From the NCBI GenBank assembly GCA_029216955.1, contig JANAVB010015600.1:24923510-24987509 (forward strand): 64,000 nucleotides of DNA. The letters are read 5' to 3'. This DNA comes from Iris pallida (Eukaryota; Streptophyta; Magnoliopsida; Asparagales; Iridaceae). Numbering within the stretch: the stretch's first letter is position 1; each line of letters opens with the position of its first letter. The translations under genes and the position numbers were made by a program. The notes under the pieces were generated by a model. It searched no databases, had not been told where the DNA came from, and worked only from the letters and a program-made list of their open reading frames with translations. Positions 11,556 through 23,529 of this stretch are shown piece by piece.

Positions 11556-11894
11556 TCCAGTATATTTTTCATATTCATCTTTGTATGTATTGGCCCTATG
11601 GGCCCATTGACCGTTCTGTACACTGATTTTCACTATTTTTTTGACTCTGTTGGACATGTATGTTTGTGAATTTAATTTGTTGGCATTTTCATTGAGTAGA
11701 TGTATGATATTTAGTTGTAGAATGTTATGATGGGAGACTGTTATTCATCTATTAGTTGTAGACTGTTATGATGGGAGACTTAATTATGATGATATCTGTG
11801 ACGGGGATGACAAATATACCTACGCTGGGTTATAAGCGATGATCTGATATACAAAGGAGGTGCTGTCCAAATTTTAAAAAAATATAATGTGTAT

Positions 11895-12232
11895 TTTTGT
11901 GATGATGTGTGTCGGTGTTTATAGTGTATATAAAATGTAGTGTTCGGAACCATCGATAGTTTCGATTACTGTTGTATGTTTTATCTTGGACAGAAAGAGC
12001 AACTGCTCAGGGTGTACTTCTGAGAGCTTTATTTTCACATCCTTCACTCTCTCGGGACGTCGTATAGGATTTCGAGAAGGTGAAAGACGTGAAGAGGAAG
12101 CTCTGAGAAGTGAACCCTGAACTGTTGCTCTTTCTATCCAAGATAAAACGTAGAACAGTAAGCGAAACTGTCGATGGTTCGAACACTGCACTTCACACAC
12201 ACTGTAAACACAGACACACAGCATAAAAAAAA
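11895..12232. repeat. Hairpin-forming inverted repeat, arms of about 140 bp
   Basis: The left arm includes GTGTTCGGAACCATCGATAG and TTTTATCTTGGACAGAAAG. The right arm is the reverse complement with scattered mismatches (CTTTCTATCCAAGATAAAA, CTGTCGATGGTTCGAACAC). The loop lies near 12045-12085. It occupies the non-coding 3' side of CACTA-2. Confidence 0.85.
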
Positions 12233-12254
12233 TTCACAATATATTTTTTTAATT

Positions 12255-12662
12255 TTTTTCAGTAGTCTACGACGGATAGCGACGTATAGCGACGGATAGC
12301 AACGGAAAGTGGACGTCGCTATACGTCGCTAATTAGCGGCGTTACGTCGCCACCTTGCTGACGTGGCAGGCATGCCACGTCATCACGTCAATAGAACTAA
12401 ACGTCGCTAAGAAGTCGCACTACGTCGCTAAGTTTGCAACTTAAAGTTTTCATCGCTCTACGTCGCTAACTTTGCGACGACCTAGCGACACGTCTGGGAC
12501 GTCGCAAACAGCGACGTAGGGCGACGAATTTGCCATCTGCGACTAGCTTAAAAGCGACCTTCACTTTACGTCGCTAAAGCCGTTGCCAATTACGATTAGC
12601 GACGTAATTGTCATTATTAGCGACGTATCATGACGTCGCTAATTTGCCTTATTTTAGTAGTG
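12255..12662 (+). repeat. CACTA-2 3' subterminal repeats
   Basis: A dense array of CGTCGCTA, TAGCGACG and related words in both orientations ends at the terminal inverted repeat TTATTTTAGTAGTG. Confidence 0.85.
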
Positions 12663-14239
12663 GAGAGGCGAGTTCCGACGAGTGTTATGGCCCACGGGGA
12701 CCTCGTAAGTAAATTTAAGATAATTTATTAAATTTTTTTCAATTATTCAAGTTAATAATCCAATTGTTTCTTTTTTGTAGGTTTTTTTCGTTTAATTTTG
12801 CCAGGGCTCTTGGAGAAATTATCAGGACTAACTTCCATGGTCCCTACCTCAACTTTTCATCGGTGCCCCCAAACTTGAAGTACGTCTGGCTCGACGAATT
12901 GAGGGTATATATCTATATCTTCTAGTTAATTATTAGTTACTCTTTAATCAACCATTTTTTAAATTACGTGATAATTGAATTTGTATGTTAGACGACGTAC
13001 TGGTGGCCCCCCCATCGTGAGGACGCGATCCGCAGGACCTACAAAAGCGCTGCCTTGAAGAAGATACGGGATATGGTTCATGACCTGAAAATGGGGCAAA
13101 CGAGGCCGAATTGGATCCGGCAAGACTATTATGAGGACCTCCTAGATATGATGAATACTCCTGCGTACAAGAAGAAATCGGAGAAGGCGAAGGCGAACCG
13201 ACGGGACGCAGGGCTTCATACGGGGGGATCCAGGCCCCACGCAGCGACGCTTGCAGATCGGGTGCGATACCGTAAATTCATTTCACTATCGAATTAGGTA
13301 TTATCAATATACGGAGTTAATTAAGTTCTACGAAAATTTCGTATGCAGACCCGACGGGCGGTGAATGAGGGAAGGGCGCCAGAATCGATCACCATGCACG
13401 ACGTCTTCCAGCATACGCACAAGAGGCGGAAGGACGGGAGCTTCGTCGACGAGAGGGCCAAGGAGACTGATGTAAGTACTTATGTTTATGAGATTTACGT
13501 TATAATTAAAAGTATTCGGACTATAACTTAGGTAAACTTAGGATTCACACTTAGCTTAGTGAAACATAGGATTTAGATTACAACTTAGGTAAATCTTATA
13601 ATAAAAATATATTCATTTGATAGGCTGCGTATCGTGAGGCCCTTAGTCGGGCTCAGTTAACTGAGACCGAGGATATTAGTGAAACGACGCCCGCCCGGAC
13701 GCCCTCTTCTTTGGCCGCTCGTAACGACTTATTCGTAGATACCGTCGGCGGCTTTAAAAAAGGGCACCTGTACGGAGTCAGATCCCTAGGGCCGTTGCAC
13801 ATGGCGACGCAGAGATTTCCACCGACATCGCCTCCTCTCGCGGCCCCGGCAGACGATGATGTTAGGTCGCAGCTTACGCAGCTGCACGAGACGGTGTCGT
13901 ACTTACGGGAGCAAATTGCAACGTACTTTTTGCCTCCGTCTGCTACTGCCGGTCCGTCTGCTGCTGGTGTCGGTCAGTCTTCTACTGGTGCCGGTCCGTC
14001 GACTGCTGCTCCCGGTCTTTCTTCCGTCGGTCTTCTTTTTTTCAACCCTGCTGCCCCTCTGGTATCGCCTCCGACTGTGACGGCACTCCTTGATCTCATG
14101 TCGGCAGAGCAGCTATGCCGACTTCTGAGCAGTGTCTACGACGAGTTGCCGTCGTACCTAGTGGAGGAGTATATTCGTCGGTCGCAGCAGGGATTACCAC
14201 CACCGGGCAATCGAACTCCTCCTCCTCCTTAAAGTGTTG

Positions 14240-15279
14240 TAATTAAGAAAATTTGGAATATTTGTGGGAATTTTGGAATATTTGTGGGAATTTCGGATTA
14301 TTGGCGACGGATATTAGTCTATGATTTCAGAATATTTGTAATAATTTTATATTGATCTGCACTATATATTTGGTCTACGTGATTGTTGGATAATTAGTGT
14401 GCATTTTTGTGATTGTTTGGTCTATGTGATTATTTGGTCTATGTGATTGTTTAGTCTATGTGATTGTTTGGTTTATGCATATTTGTGTGAACAGAGAAAG
14501 CTCTGCATTTTTTTTAAAAAAAAGCTCAGTTAGCGACGGACTAGTGACCGCTTAGCGACGGATATTTCCAATTTCTGACTACTTTTCGACGGAATATCCG
14601 TCGCTACCTGGAGATTTGAAACTCTTTCCAGTTAGCGACGGGTGGTCGACGGATGCTCGTCGAAAAATCCGTCGATAGCCTCGAAAAATCTGTCGGTAAG
14701 GTTCTCGAAATACATAGTTTGACGGAATAGCGACGGAACATCCGTCGCCAATGTTCTGGAAATGCATGACATTTCCAGAACCATGGGGACGGATTATCCG
14801 TCACTAGTCCGTCGCTTAGTCGACGGATGAGCGACGGAGTGGCGACTACTCATCCGTCGCCATGGTTCTGGAAATGCCAAATATTTCCAGAACCTGGTCG
14901 ACGGATTATCCGTCAGTATTCCGTCGCTAATCCGCAAAGACATTCGACGGAATAGCGACGGAACGATACCCTCTGATACACTGTTACGACAGTTTACCGA
15001 CGGATTATCCGTCGCTAGCTTCTACACAGTTCAGTATTTAATACTTGAAATCGACGAAAGACCATCAGAAAGTCGTCGCTAAAGCATCGTATTGTGACAA
15101 CGAAAAGCCGTCGCTAATCCGTCGCTTGACGACTACTTAGCGACGGATCATTATTAGCGACGAGCTGATTGTCGACGGATTATTTTGACCAAGATCCGTC
15201 AGTGATCGGTCGCTAATACAAATTGCCGACGGACGGGCGACGGATCTGGCCGTCGCTAAATCGACATATTTTGGTAGTG
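14240..15279 (+). repeat. CACTA-1 3' untranslated region and subterminal repeats
   Basis: An AT-rich 3' flank (14240-14510) is followed by a dense CGACGGAT/ATCCGTCGCTA repeat field from about 14530 to the terminus at 15279. The core word GCGACGG is shared with CACTA-2 and CACTA-3, but the surrounding word differs. Several copies form local palindromes such as TTCCAGAACC with GGTTCTGGAA. Confidence 0.85.
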
Positions 15280-16255
15280 TTACATCCGTGAGTCCACACT
15301 CGGGACGAGGATGTCGATTATTTGTACCAGAGAGTCCACACTCGGGACGAGGGTGTTGACTTGACTTGCACCAGAGAGTCCACTCAGGACGAGGGTGTTT
15401 ACATCAGAGAGTCCACACTCGGGACGAAGATGTTATACTTGCACCAGAGAGTCCACACTCGGGACGAGGGTGCCTTGCCGTGAACTAACCAGAGAGTCCA
15501 CACTCGGGACGAGGATTAGTACTAACCAGAGAGTCCACACTCGGAACGAGGGTTAGTGATTAGTTCAAACCTGCGAGTCCACTCGGGGCGAGGATTTGGT
15601 ATTCCATTGATATCGTGTTCGTTTATTCATCCAGCAGTTCAGTTACATGTAGTTGTTATAGTGTTCGTGTTCAAGGTCACCTGTCAGTAGCCACTTGTCG
15701 TTAGTCACTTGTTAGCAGTTTGGTCGTAGTCTCTTGCCATGTTAAATGTCGTTCCTCGTTATATCCTGTTTATATATTATCATGCATGATTAAACTACTA
15801 GATATACATGTTTATATGTATCTTGCTATGTCCTCTGAGGACCTGATGATCTCTTCAGGTTTAGCGACTGCATGGAGTTAGTTAGCAGAGCGGGATGGTA
15901 GAGGATTACGATGTATGATACAGGTATTAGTCAGTGATTTTATATTGTTATCCTTTCGTGCTTTACATTCCTTATCATGAGTTATCCTGCTTATTGATTC
16001 AGTTTAGAGACTCTTGTTATTTTCCTTGGAGTCTCACCGGACACATATGCAAGTGGGCTGCAGACCACGACACATAGTGTTCATTCATGTTTCGTACACT
16101 TATTGTGGATTTGAGATATAGATTGCATTGCCATGATATGGCAGTATACCATAGCCTTGACAGCGTTTACATATTCGAGATGGGCTGGAGTCCGTTCGAT
16201 ACGTTATTGGCTTGCTAACGAGCTCGCATCCGAAAAGCGGGTGCGGGTCGTGACA
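15280..16255 (+). repeat. 3' part of a Ty3-type LTR (left part beyond CACTA-1)
   Basis: It ends with CGGGTGCGGGTCGTGACA at 16255, almost the same terminus as the 4.5-kb LTR element (GGGTACGGGTCGTGACA). It adjoins copia LTR sequence at 16256, so the element inserted into the copia left LTR; GAAGG (16256-16260) is the predicted right TSD. CACTA-1 interrupts it on the left. No coding sequence is seen. The middle part (15600-16200) is ordinary AT-rich LTR-like DNA. Confidence 0.65.
15289..15592 (+). repeat. Irregular tandem repeat GAGTCCACACTCGGGACGAGG, about eight units
   Basis: Copies start near 15290, 15331, 15382, 15413, 15448, 15497, 15531 and 15569, with variable spacers of about 10-30 bp. 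Each unit could form a small hairpin (GTCC paired with GGAC). Two units lack the internal CACA. Confidence 0.9.
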
Positions 16256-16435
16256 GAAGGGTCCAATCATAAATATATTATCAAAGTAAATATGAAAATC
16301 GAATCATATATTTCCTTACCAAATATGTTCCAAAATATGATTCATGCACTCCCCGAGCTTCTCCGACACACGGATGACGTTCGTCGCTCTCCGGGGTATT
16401 CTCCATATAGGTTGGAAACCCCACCCACTCCAACA
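16256..16435 (-). repeat. Copia 3' LTR remnant (180 bp)
   Basis: It corresponds to the last 180 bp (plus-strand view) of the right LTR and ends CCCACTCCAACA. The following TCTCCCCTTC is, on the minus strand, the polypurine tract GAAGGGGAGA expected before a 3' LTR. The rest of this LTR is displaced to the left by the Ty3-type insertion ending at 16255. Confidence 0.9.
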
Positions 16436-16451
16436 AATCTCCCCTTCACAA

Positions 16452-18352
16452 CTAGGTGAAGGAACTCGTCATCCCGATGATCCGCCTACAGTACTCAAAC
16501 TTTCCTCTTGGTAGAACCTTCGTAAGCATGTCCGCTCCATTGTCATCAGTATGGACCTTCTCAAGCATCGCGTCCTTCTTCTCAACCACATCCCGTATCC
16601 AATAATATCGAGTCTCGATATACTTGGACCGATTATGAATGGTCTGATTCTTTACAAGGTGAATAGCACTCTGACTGTCGTAAAGCAAAGTATACTGCTC
16701 TTGCTTCAGCCCTATTTTCTGCAACAGATTTTTCATCCACAACAACTTTTTGCAAGCCTCCATCACCGCAATGTACTCTGCCTCTGTCGTCGACAAGGTA
16801 ACACACTTCTACAACCGCGACTGCCACGATGCCGCTCCTCCAGCAAACATCATCACATAGCCCGAAGTCGATCGCCTCATGTCTATATCTCCAGCCATAT
16901 CAGCGTCTGTATATCCAACTAGCTTCGGCTCGTCACCACCAAAAGAAAGTCTCCAATCAGCAGTGCCATGAAGGTATCGTAGAATCCACTTGACCGCACT
17001 CCAATGTACCCTTCCAAGATTTGAAAGGTACCTGCTAACTGCGCCACTACATGAGCGATGTCTGGCCTCGTACACACCATAGCATACATAAGGCTTTCCA
17101 CAGCTAAGACATATGGAACCCGCTCCATATTTTCTTTTTTGTCCTTGGTAGATTGACACTGCTCCTCAGTAAACTTAAAGTGAGCCGCAAGGAGGCAACT
17201 CACTTTCTTCGACCCATCCATCCCGAAATGCTGAAGTACCCGATGAATGCACTTCTTTTGGGACAAGTGTAGCAGCTTGGACTCTCTCTCGACTGATCTC
17301 CATCCCAAGAATAGACTTTGCTGTACCCAAATCCTTTATAGAGAAGGTCACGCCCAGTTGGCGCTTCAACTCCGCTATCCTAGTGGCATTCCGACCCACT
17401 AATAGCATGTCATCAACGTAGAGCAATAAAATGATGAAATCATCCTCGACAAAGTACCTCACAAATACGCAATGGTCCAACGTCGTCCGTGCATAACCAT
17501 GCTCTCCCATAAACGATTCGAACTTTCTGTACCGCTGCTTCGGAGCCTGCTTCAGACTATACAAGCTCTTCTTCAACCGACAGACTAAATATGACTTGTC
17601 CTTCTCACAGAATCCTTCTGGCTGCTCCATGTATTACTCCTCCTCAAGATCACCGTAGAGGAAATTCGTCTTCACGTCTATCTGCTCGACCTCCAAGTCG
17701 AAACTGGCTGCCAATGCTAGCACCACCCGAATAAATGACTGCTTGACGACTGGTGAAAGGATATCATCATAATCCATGCCTTTCCGCTGACCGCAGCCTT
17801 TAACTACCAGCCTCGCTTTGTATCGAGGGTGAGTAGCATCATCCGTCTGCTTCACTCTAAACACCCATCGATTCTTCAAAGCTTTCTTGTCCTTTGGCAA
17901 CCGCACCGGCTCATTAGTGGAATTGGCGTATAAGGAACTCATCTCCTCCTGCATAGCCTGCATCCACTTATGCCTGTATTCGTCTTCCATAGCCTCTGCA
18001 AAGCTTTCGGGCTCTCCTCCATCAGTCAGTAGCACATACTTACCCGGTGAGTATCTCGTAGATGGTCGACGATCTCTGTCGCTCCTTTTTAGTGGAGCCA
18101 CTGGTGCTGGCTGTATACCAATAGTCTCCTCCACTTCAGGAACTACCTCTCCGGCATGCTCATCCTCCTGAGGGATATCCTGACCACCGTCAGCAGGCTG
18201 ATGATCAAGGTTGGAAGCAACTCCATGTACTGGCTCCCCCATAACTGGATCCTCTATGATGTCCTCTGGAAACTGCTCAAAGCGAAATGACTCTAACTCA
18301 GACAATTCCTCAGCCTCAGAAGGCGTCTCGAAATCCTGAGTGTTGGTATGGT
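16452..18352 (-). pseudogene. Copia pol: reverse transcriptase and RNase H, degenerate
   Basis: Read leftward: the integrase C-terminus and RT start (18305-17634, with NRWVFRVK and DVKTNFLYGD), then RT with YVDDMLLVGR, the YVDD active-site motif (about 17425-17405), then the connection region (MYAMVCTRPDIAHVV), and RNase H (16796-16452) with STTEAEYIAV and HTDDNGADMLTK. A TAA interrupts the frame at about 17631 between GDLEEE and YMEQPEGF, and frame changes occur near 17300 and 16800. The family protein would copy the element RNA into DNA; this copy cannot make a full product. Confidence 0.9.
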
Positions 18353-19275
18353 CTAATTCTCGACGAATACCACATCCCTGCTTCTATAGAGCTTTCTTCT
18401 TACTGGGTCGTAGAGTCTATAGCCAAACTCATTTCGACCGTAGCCGATAAAGACGCATCGCCTCATCTTCGGCTCAAGTTTGGACCTCTCGTCCTTCGGT
18501 ACCTGCACGAAGGCCTTACAACCAAACACTCGTAGGTGATTGTATGATGGCTCTTTGTCGTACCACACTTTGTCAGGCACATCACCCTACAAAGGAGCAC
18601 TAGGAGATAAATTAATAACATAAGCAGCTGTGAGAAGAGCCTCACCCCAATAACTGCCTGAAAAATTTGCTTCTGACAGAAAATACCGCACCCTCTCCAT
18701 TAGTGTCCTGTTCATGTGCTCCGCTACACCATTGAGCTGAGGTGTCTTGGGCGGAGTCTTCTGGTGTCGTATCCCTTGCTCTCTGCAATACGCATCAAAG
18801 GGACCAATGTATTCGCTGCCGTTGTCGGACCGAACACACAATAACTTCTTGTCCGTCTCTCTTTCAACAGAGGCCTGAAACTCTTTGAAAATGGGCAGCA
18901 CCTGATCCTTAGTCTTTAAGACATAGACCCAAATCTTTCTGGAACAGTCATTAATAAAAGTTACAAAGTAAGAAGCACCATCAATAGATTTTACCTTCAT
19001 AGGATCACAAACATTCGAGTGAATCAACTCGAGCAACGCCGACTTCCTTGAACTTGGGTGACTTTGGAAAGACACCCTATTTTGCTTCCCAGCTAAGCAG
19101 TGCATACATTTCTCCAACTTTGTAGACTTGAGCCCTGGAATCACCTTCATGTTCACCAAGTAGCTCATCCCCTTCTCGCTGATATGGCCGAGCCGCCTGT
19201 GCCACAACTCGGTAGACGCATCACTGACTGTGTTTACCTTCTGTGCCCCCTGTGCGCTCCCCTCCATATAGTAGA
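18353..19275 (-). pseudogene. Copia integrase region
   Basis: It contains the pre-integrase zinc-binding pattern (ELWHRRLGH ... CMHCLAGK) followed by the core domain. The second and third catalytic positions are visible as VRSDNGSEY and NGVAEHMNRTL. At the first, families normally read HSDVCGP but this copy reads HSNVCDP, so the first catalytic Asp is Asn. The upstream end joins the nested element at 19276; the preceding protease sequence resumes at 56567. A frame break separates it from the RT block near 18350-18590. Confidence 0.88.
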
Positions 19276-21353
19276 TGTCACGCCCCGATCCCGCAGAGTC
19301 CTTTCGTCCTCGCTTCAGACTCTTTGAGACCCTTCGTCCTCGCTAAGGCATGATGCCATGCAAGCCTAAGTTGCACTTGCACAAGGCCAATACCTGAAGC
19401 AAGACAAAATAGACAAGATTGACAATACGCAGCAGAACATATTGCAGATAATTGAAGCAACAGCGGACATATTTTAGAATACATGCATTGAACACAATAG
19501 TAACAAGAAATAATTCTCTTTATTGATTTCATTTGAACAGATTACAAGCTCTCGATTCTCTCTGATACAATGTTACATTCTCTCAGAACTTTACAGATTA
19601 CAATGATCCCATTCCCATACATTACATCCCTTTACATACAAAACCAACTCTTGCAACAGATGTAATCTCTTGGCATCTCTTCTGATTTCTGGCTTCTGAG
19701 GATGAGGCTCGGGCTATCTCTTTGGACTATCCTTCTCGATGTATATTGCACCTGCATGCAGACTGATGGTGGGTCAGTATATCAGCATACTGGTGAATTA
19801 TGAACAAAGGGCTACATTCTTCTGAAATGATCACTGTTCATTTGGTGAAATTTTTTTTTGTGATGTGATCTTGCTACTTTTACCTATGTTCATTCTATGC
19901 ATACAAAGTCAATTTACATCTCTTTTGAAAACATCTTTGAAAAGCCAACATTTTATTTTATTTCATGCATACAAGGGACTATTCAGTTCAAGCACGATGA
20001 CTATTCATTTTATGTGCAGTGTGCAGCGTGTTTCATGAGCATAATCATTTCTTTGTTCAAGCAACTTTTAGGGACAATTACAAGCACGATGTCGTATCAT
20101 TTCTTTAGTGGAACATAACATTCCATTGTATAGATAAAACTTTGGAAGCAATTCATGTCAAAGACTTAAACAGTACATATGTATCACTTTTTTAGTAATT
20201 CTTACCATAGTCGACCGTCCATCCCTGCACAAGACAAGGATTAGTATAAACATGATAAAACCAACATTGTTCCCTGTTCACCTCTGTATCGTTAGCTCTT
20301 AGCAAAACATATGATAGACACATGCAGACCGATTGGCAGATGTGACTCTCAGGTTCAGCTCTCCACAAATCCACACTTATCTATATGATGGTCTATGGGA
20401 AACCCATGATTAGCCACTATGACTCTTGGGTTCAGCTCGTCGCTAAGGACATTGATGCAACACCTGAGGTCTCCTGCACCTCTAGGTATCTAGACAATCT
20501 CTCCTAGGTCGATCGGCTCCCAGTGCCCTGTAAACCGTCGAGAGAACTAGTGACCTTGCATACAAATTGTTCGAGACCAATGCATGAATACAACATCTAG
20601 CAGATAAACTCTTTGAGGGGCAATGATTCATCTTTTTTATGTCAATCTTTGTAACAATAGAGCTATGACTCTGCCTTCTCTCTTTGTAACAACAGAGGTA
20701 TGACTCTGCCTTCTATCTTTCTGTGATCTCAGAGCCGAAGCTCCTACATAATTCTTTTCTTATGCAACATATACAAGTCCGTCTGTACATGTCTAACATT
20801 CAGAGCATATTTGAGGGACAAAAAATTATTCGTTTCTTTGAAACATAATAGCAATTCTGTTCAGATTAAGTATAAACATTCTTTCTTTGCAAGCATACAA
20901 ATTCAGAACATGTGAGCAATCTCTTTTCTTTTCTTATTAAGCATGGCAATAGTTCTCTCTTTTGAGACTATCTTTAACTTGTTTAATATGGCAGGTATCT
21001 CATTTGATTTAACATAGAAATCATTTATTTCTTTTTATCAGGCAACAACCTTTCTTTAGCATACAGGCACCATTTCGTTTCTTATTAGCAGGCAACAATT
21101 CTTCTTAGCATACAAGTTATCTCTTTTCTTGTTCTTAGCATGGCAGCATGTGGATTCTCTTATAAGCATACTCAATGATTTACGATCTTGTTATTAGCAA
21201 ACAACATTAAATCAAAAACTTAGATTCTTATTAGGCGTAAGCGAATCAGCAAATGAGACTTCGTCCACTCACCTAGATCAATCGTCTTCTGTTGCAGAGC
21301 CAGTAATCCGATCTTTTTGTCTATCTAGTGCCTTCGCGGAGCGGGACACTACA
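19276..21353 (-). repeat. 3' LTR of the short-interior element
   Basis: It runs from TGTCACGCCCC to AGCGGGACACTACA. The opening resembles the LTR at 30859/45443 (TGTCACRCCC ... GATGCCG ... GCACTTGCAC), so the two families are related. The rest is AT-rich with no gene; small reading frames on both strands are not conserved between the two LTR copies. Confidence 0.85.
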
Positions 21354-21686
21354 TAATTACCCACCGAGAAAAAGTTTCGTCCTCGAAACTTAAGGAGAAA
21401 CTTACGATATCCTTAGCAGCGATAGTCCTCATCCTTCGCCATCATCAATCGATAAAACTCTCAATTCAGATCATATCAAAACTCTTGTTCAATAAGGCAT
21501 CTCAATCTCAATCCATTAAATCCATAAAACATATACCGGCATCATAAAAATATTTACGGACTTATTGTATGGAACGTTCATCTCATTGATGATATTAAGT
21601 AGGTAAGAAAATTTTGATCAGAATAACATGTACAAATTCAATTAAATCAAAATTGGCCAGAGGATCGTGTGGCGCTGATACCATTC
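21354..21686 (-). other. Interior of the short-interior element: primer site and polypurine end only
   Basis: On the minus strand it begins with primer-binding site TGGTATCAGCGCCA (21683-21670), complementary in pattern to initiator tRNA-Met. It ends with TTTCGAGGACGAAACTTTTTCTCGG (split here as TTTCGAGGACGAAAC plus TTTTTCTCGG) next to the left LTR. In 333 bp there is no room for gag or pol, so mobility would depend on proteins supplied in trans. Confidence 0.8.
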
Positions 21687-23529
21687 TGTCACGCCCCGAT
21701 CCCGCAGAGTCCTTTCGTCCTCGCTTCAGACTCTTTGAGACCGTTCATCATCGCTAAGGCGCGATGCCGTACAAGCCTAAGTTGTGCTTGCACAAGGCCA
21801 AGACCTGAAGCAAGACAAAATAGACAAGATTGACAATATGCAGCAGAACATATTACAGATAATTGAAGCAATAGCGGACATATTTTAGAATACATGCATT
21901 GAACACAATGGTAACAAGAAACAATTCTCTTTATTGATTTCATTTGAACAGATTACAAGCTCTCGATTCTCTCTGACATAATGTTACATTCTTTCGGAAC
22001 TTTACATATTACAATGATCCCGTTCCCATACATTACATCCCTTTATATACAAAACCAACTCTTACAACAGATGTCATCTCTTGGCATCTCTTCTAATTTC
22101 TGGCTCCTGAGGATGAGGCCCGGGCTATCGCTTTGGACTATCCTTCTCGATGTATATTGCACCTGCATGCAGACTGATGGTGGGTCAGTATATCAGCATA
22201 CTAGTAAATTGTGAACAAAGGGCTACATTCTTCTGAAACGATCACTGTTCATTTAGTGAGAAAATATTTTCTTGTGATGTGATCTTGTTACTTTTACCTA
22301 TGTTCATTCCATGCATACAGAGTCAGTTTACATATCTTTTGAAAACATCTTTGAAAAGCCAACATTTTATTTCATTTCATGCATACAAAGGACTATTCAG
22401 TTCAAGCTCGATGACTATTAATTTTATGTGCAGTGCGCAGCGTGTTTCATGAGCATAATTATTTCTTTGTTCAAGCAAATTTTAGGGACAATTACAAGCA
22501 CGATGTCGTATCAATTCTTTAGTGGAACATAACATTCCATTGTATAGATAAAACTTTGCAAGCAATTCATGTCAAAGACTTAAACAGTATATATGTATCA
22601 CTTTTTCAGTGATTCTTACCGTAGCCAACCGTCCATCCCTGCACAAGACAAGGATTAGTATAAACATGATAAAACCAATATTGTTCTCTGTTCACCTATG
22701 CATCGTTATTAGCTCTTAGCAAAACATATGATAGACACATGCAGACCGATTGGCAGCTGTGACTCTCCGATTCAGCTCTGCACCAATCCACACTTATCTA
22801 TATGATGGTCCATGGGAAACCCATGATTAGTCGCTGTGACTCTTGGGTTCAGCTCGTCGCTAAGGATATTGATGCAACACCTGAGGTCTCCTGCACCTCT
22901 AGGTGTCTAGACAATCTCTCCTAGGCCGATCGGCTCCCAGTGCCCTGGAAACCGTCAAGATATCTAGTGACCTTGTATACAAGTTGTCCGAGACCAATGC
23001 ATGAATACAACATCTAGCAGATAAACTCTTTGAGGGTCAATAATTCATCTTTTTCTATGTCAATCTTTGTAACAACAGAGCTATGACTCTTCCTTCTCTC
23101 TTTGTAACAACAGAGCTATGACTCTGCCTTCTTCCTTTTATGTGATCTCAGAGCCGAAGCTCCTATATAATTCTTTTCTTATGCAACATATACAAGTCCG
23201 TCTGTACATGTCTAACATTCAGAGCATATTTGAGGGACAAATAATTATTCGTTTCTTTGAAACATGATAGCAATTCTGTTCAGATTAAGTATAAACATTC
23301 TTTCTTTGCAAGCATACGAATTCAGGACATGTGAGCAATCTCTTTTTTTTCTTATTAAACATGGCAATAGTTCTCTCTTTTGAGACAATATCTCTAACTT
23401 TTTTAACATGGCAGGCATCTCGTTTGATTTAACATAGCAATCTTTTATTTCTTTTTATCAGGCAACAATCTTTCTTTAGCATACAGGCATCAGTTCGTTT
23501 CTTATTAGCAGACAATAATTCTTCTTAGC
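21687..23529 (-). repeat. 5' LTR of the short-interior element, first segment
   Basis: Colinear with 19276-21110 of the other LTR, with scattered substitutions. It stops at CTTCTTAGC where the 4.5-kb LTR element is inserted (TSD TTAGC). The remaining 244 bp are at 56323-56566. Confidence 0.9.

Larger units (their letters stand above)
7814..12662 (+). mobile_element. CACTA-2, a 4.85-kb internal-deletion CACTA derivative
   Basis: The ends are TACTACTAAAATA at 7814 and TTATTTTAGTAGTG at 12662, flanked by the 3-bp TSD GAG (7811-7813 and 12663-12665). The first base of the terminus is T instead of the C needed for CACTA. Both ends carry GCGACG-type subterminal repeats. Inside is the start of a CACTA transposase joined directly to the end of the second gene, so most transposase coding sequence is missing. 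It is a non-autonomous relative of CACTA-3. Confidence 0.9.
7419..14232 (+). pseudogene. CACTA-1 second gene (Ptta/En/Spm plant transposase family), interrupted by CACTA-2
   Basis: It starts MMAGRGRGAGGG with a Gly/Arg-rich N-terminus and is matched exon by exon with the second gene of CACTA-3. Approximate coding blocks: 7419-7813, 12666-12710, 12781-12905, 12992-13285, 13348-13470, 13625-14232. The central part (LGEIIRTNFHGPYLNF, KKKSEKAKANRRDAG) is typical of the Ptta/En/Spm plant transposase family, and the end is Ser/Pro-rich with LFVDTVGGFKKGHLYGV. A TAG after PPVTAQ (about 7719-7721) stops the first exon, although homology continues as PEYPHTWFHPVTGEY. CACTA-2 (7814-12662) lies in this exon. 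The product is thought to bind subterminal repeats; this copy is inactive. Confidence 0.8.
5278..15279 (+). mobile_element. CACTA-1, an En/Spm-type transposon (5' end lost behind the LTR element)
   Basis: It carries the C-terminal part of a CACTA transposase, then a downstream second gene, then about 1 kb of subterminal repeats ending CATATTTTGGTAGTG at 15279, the reverse complement of a CACTACCAAAATA terminus. Its 5' part lies left of the inserted Ty3 element, outside the window. It sits in a Ty3-type LTR; TTA (15280-15282) would be the right-hand 3-bp TSD. CACTA-2 interrupts its second gene. Confidence 0.85.

Noticed and set aside
11919..12224. A 101-codon minus-strand frame
   Set aside because: It lies wholly in the arms of the CACTA-2 hairpin and has no homology that I recognise.
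15289..15592. CRISPR-like array or hammerhead ribozymes
   Set aside because: Spacers are short, irregular and similar to each other, the host is a plant, and the hammerhead core boxes are absent.
21670..21683. A tRNA gene at the initiator-tRNA-like sequences (also 45429 and 57795)
   Set aside because: Only 10-14 bases match, directly beside LTR starts. They are primer-binding sites, and no cloverleaf surrounds them.
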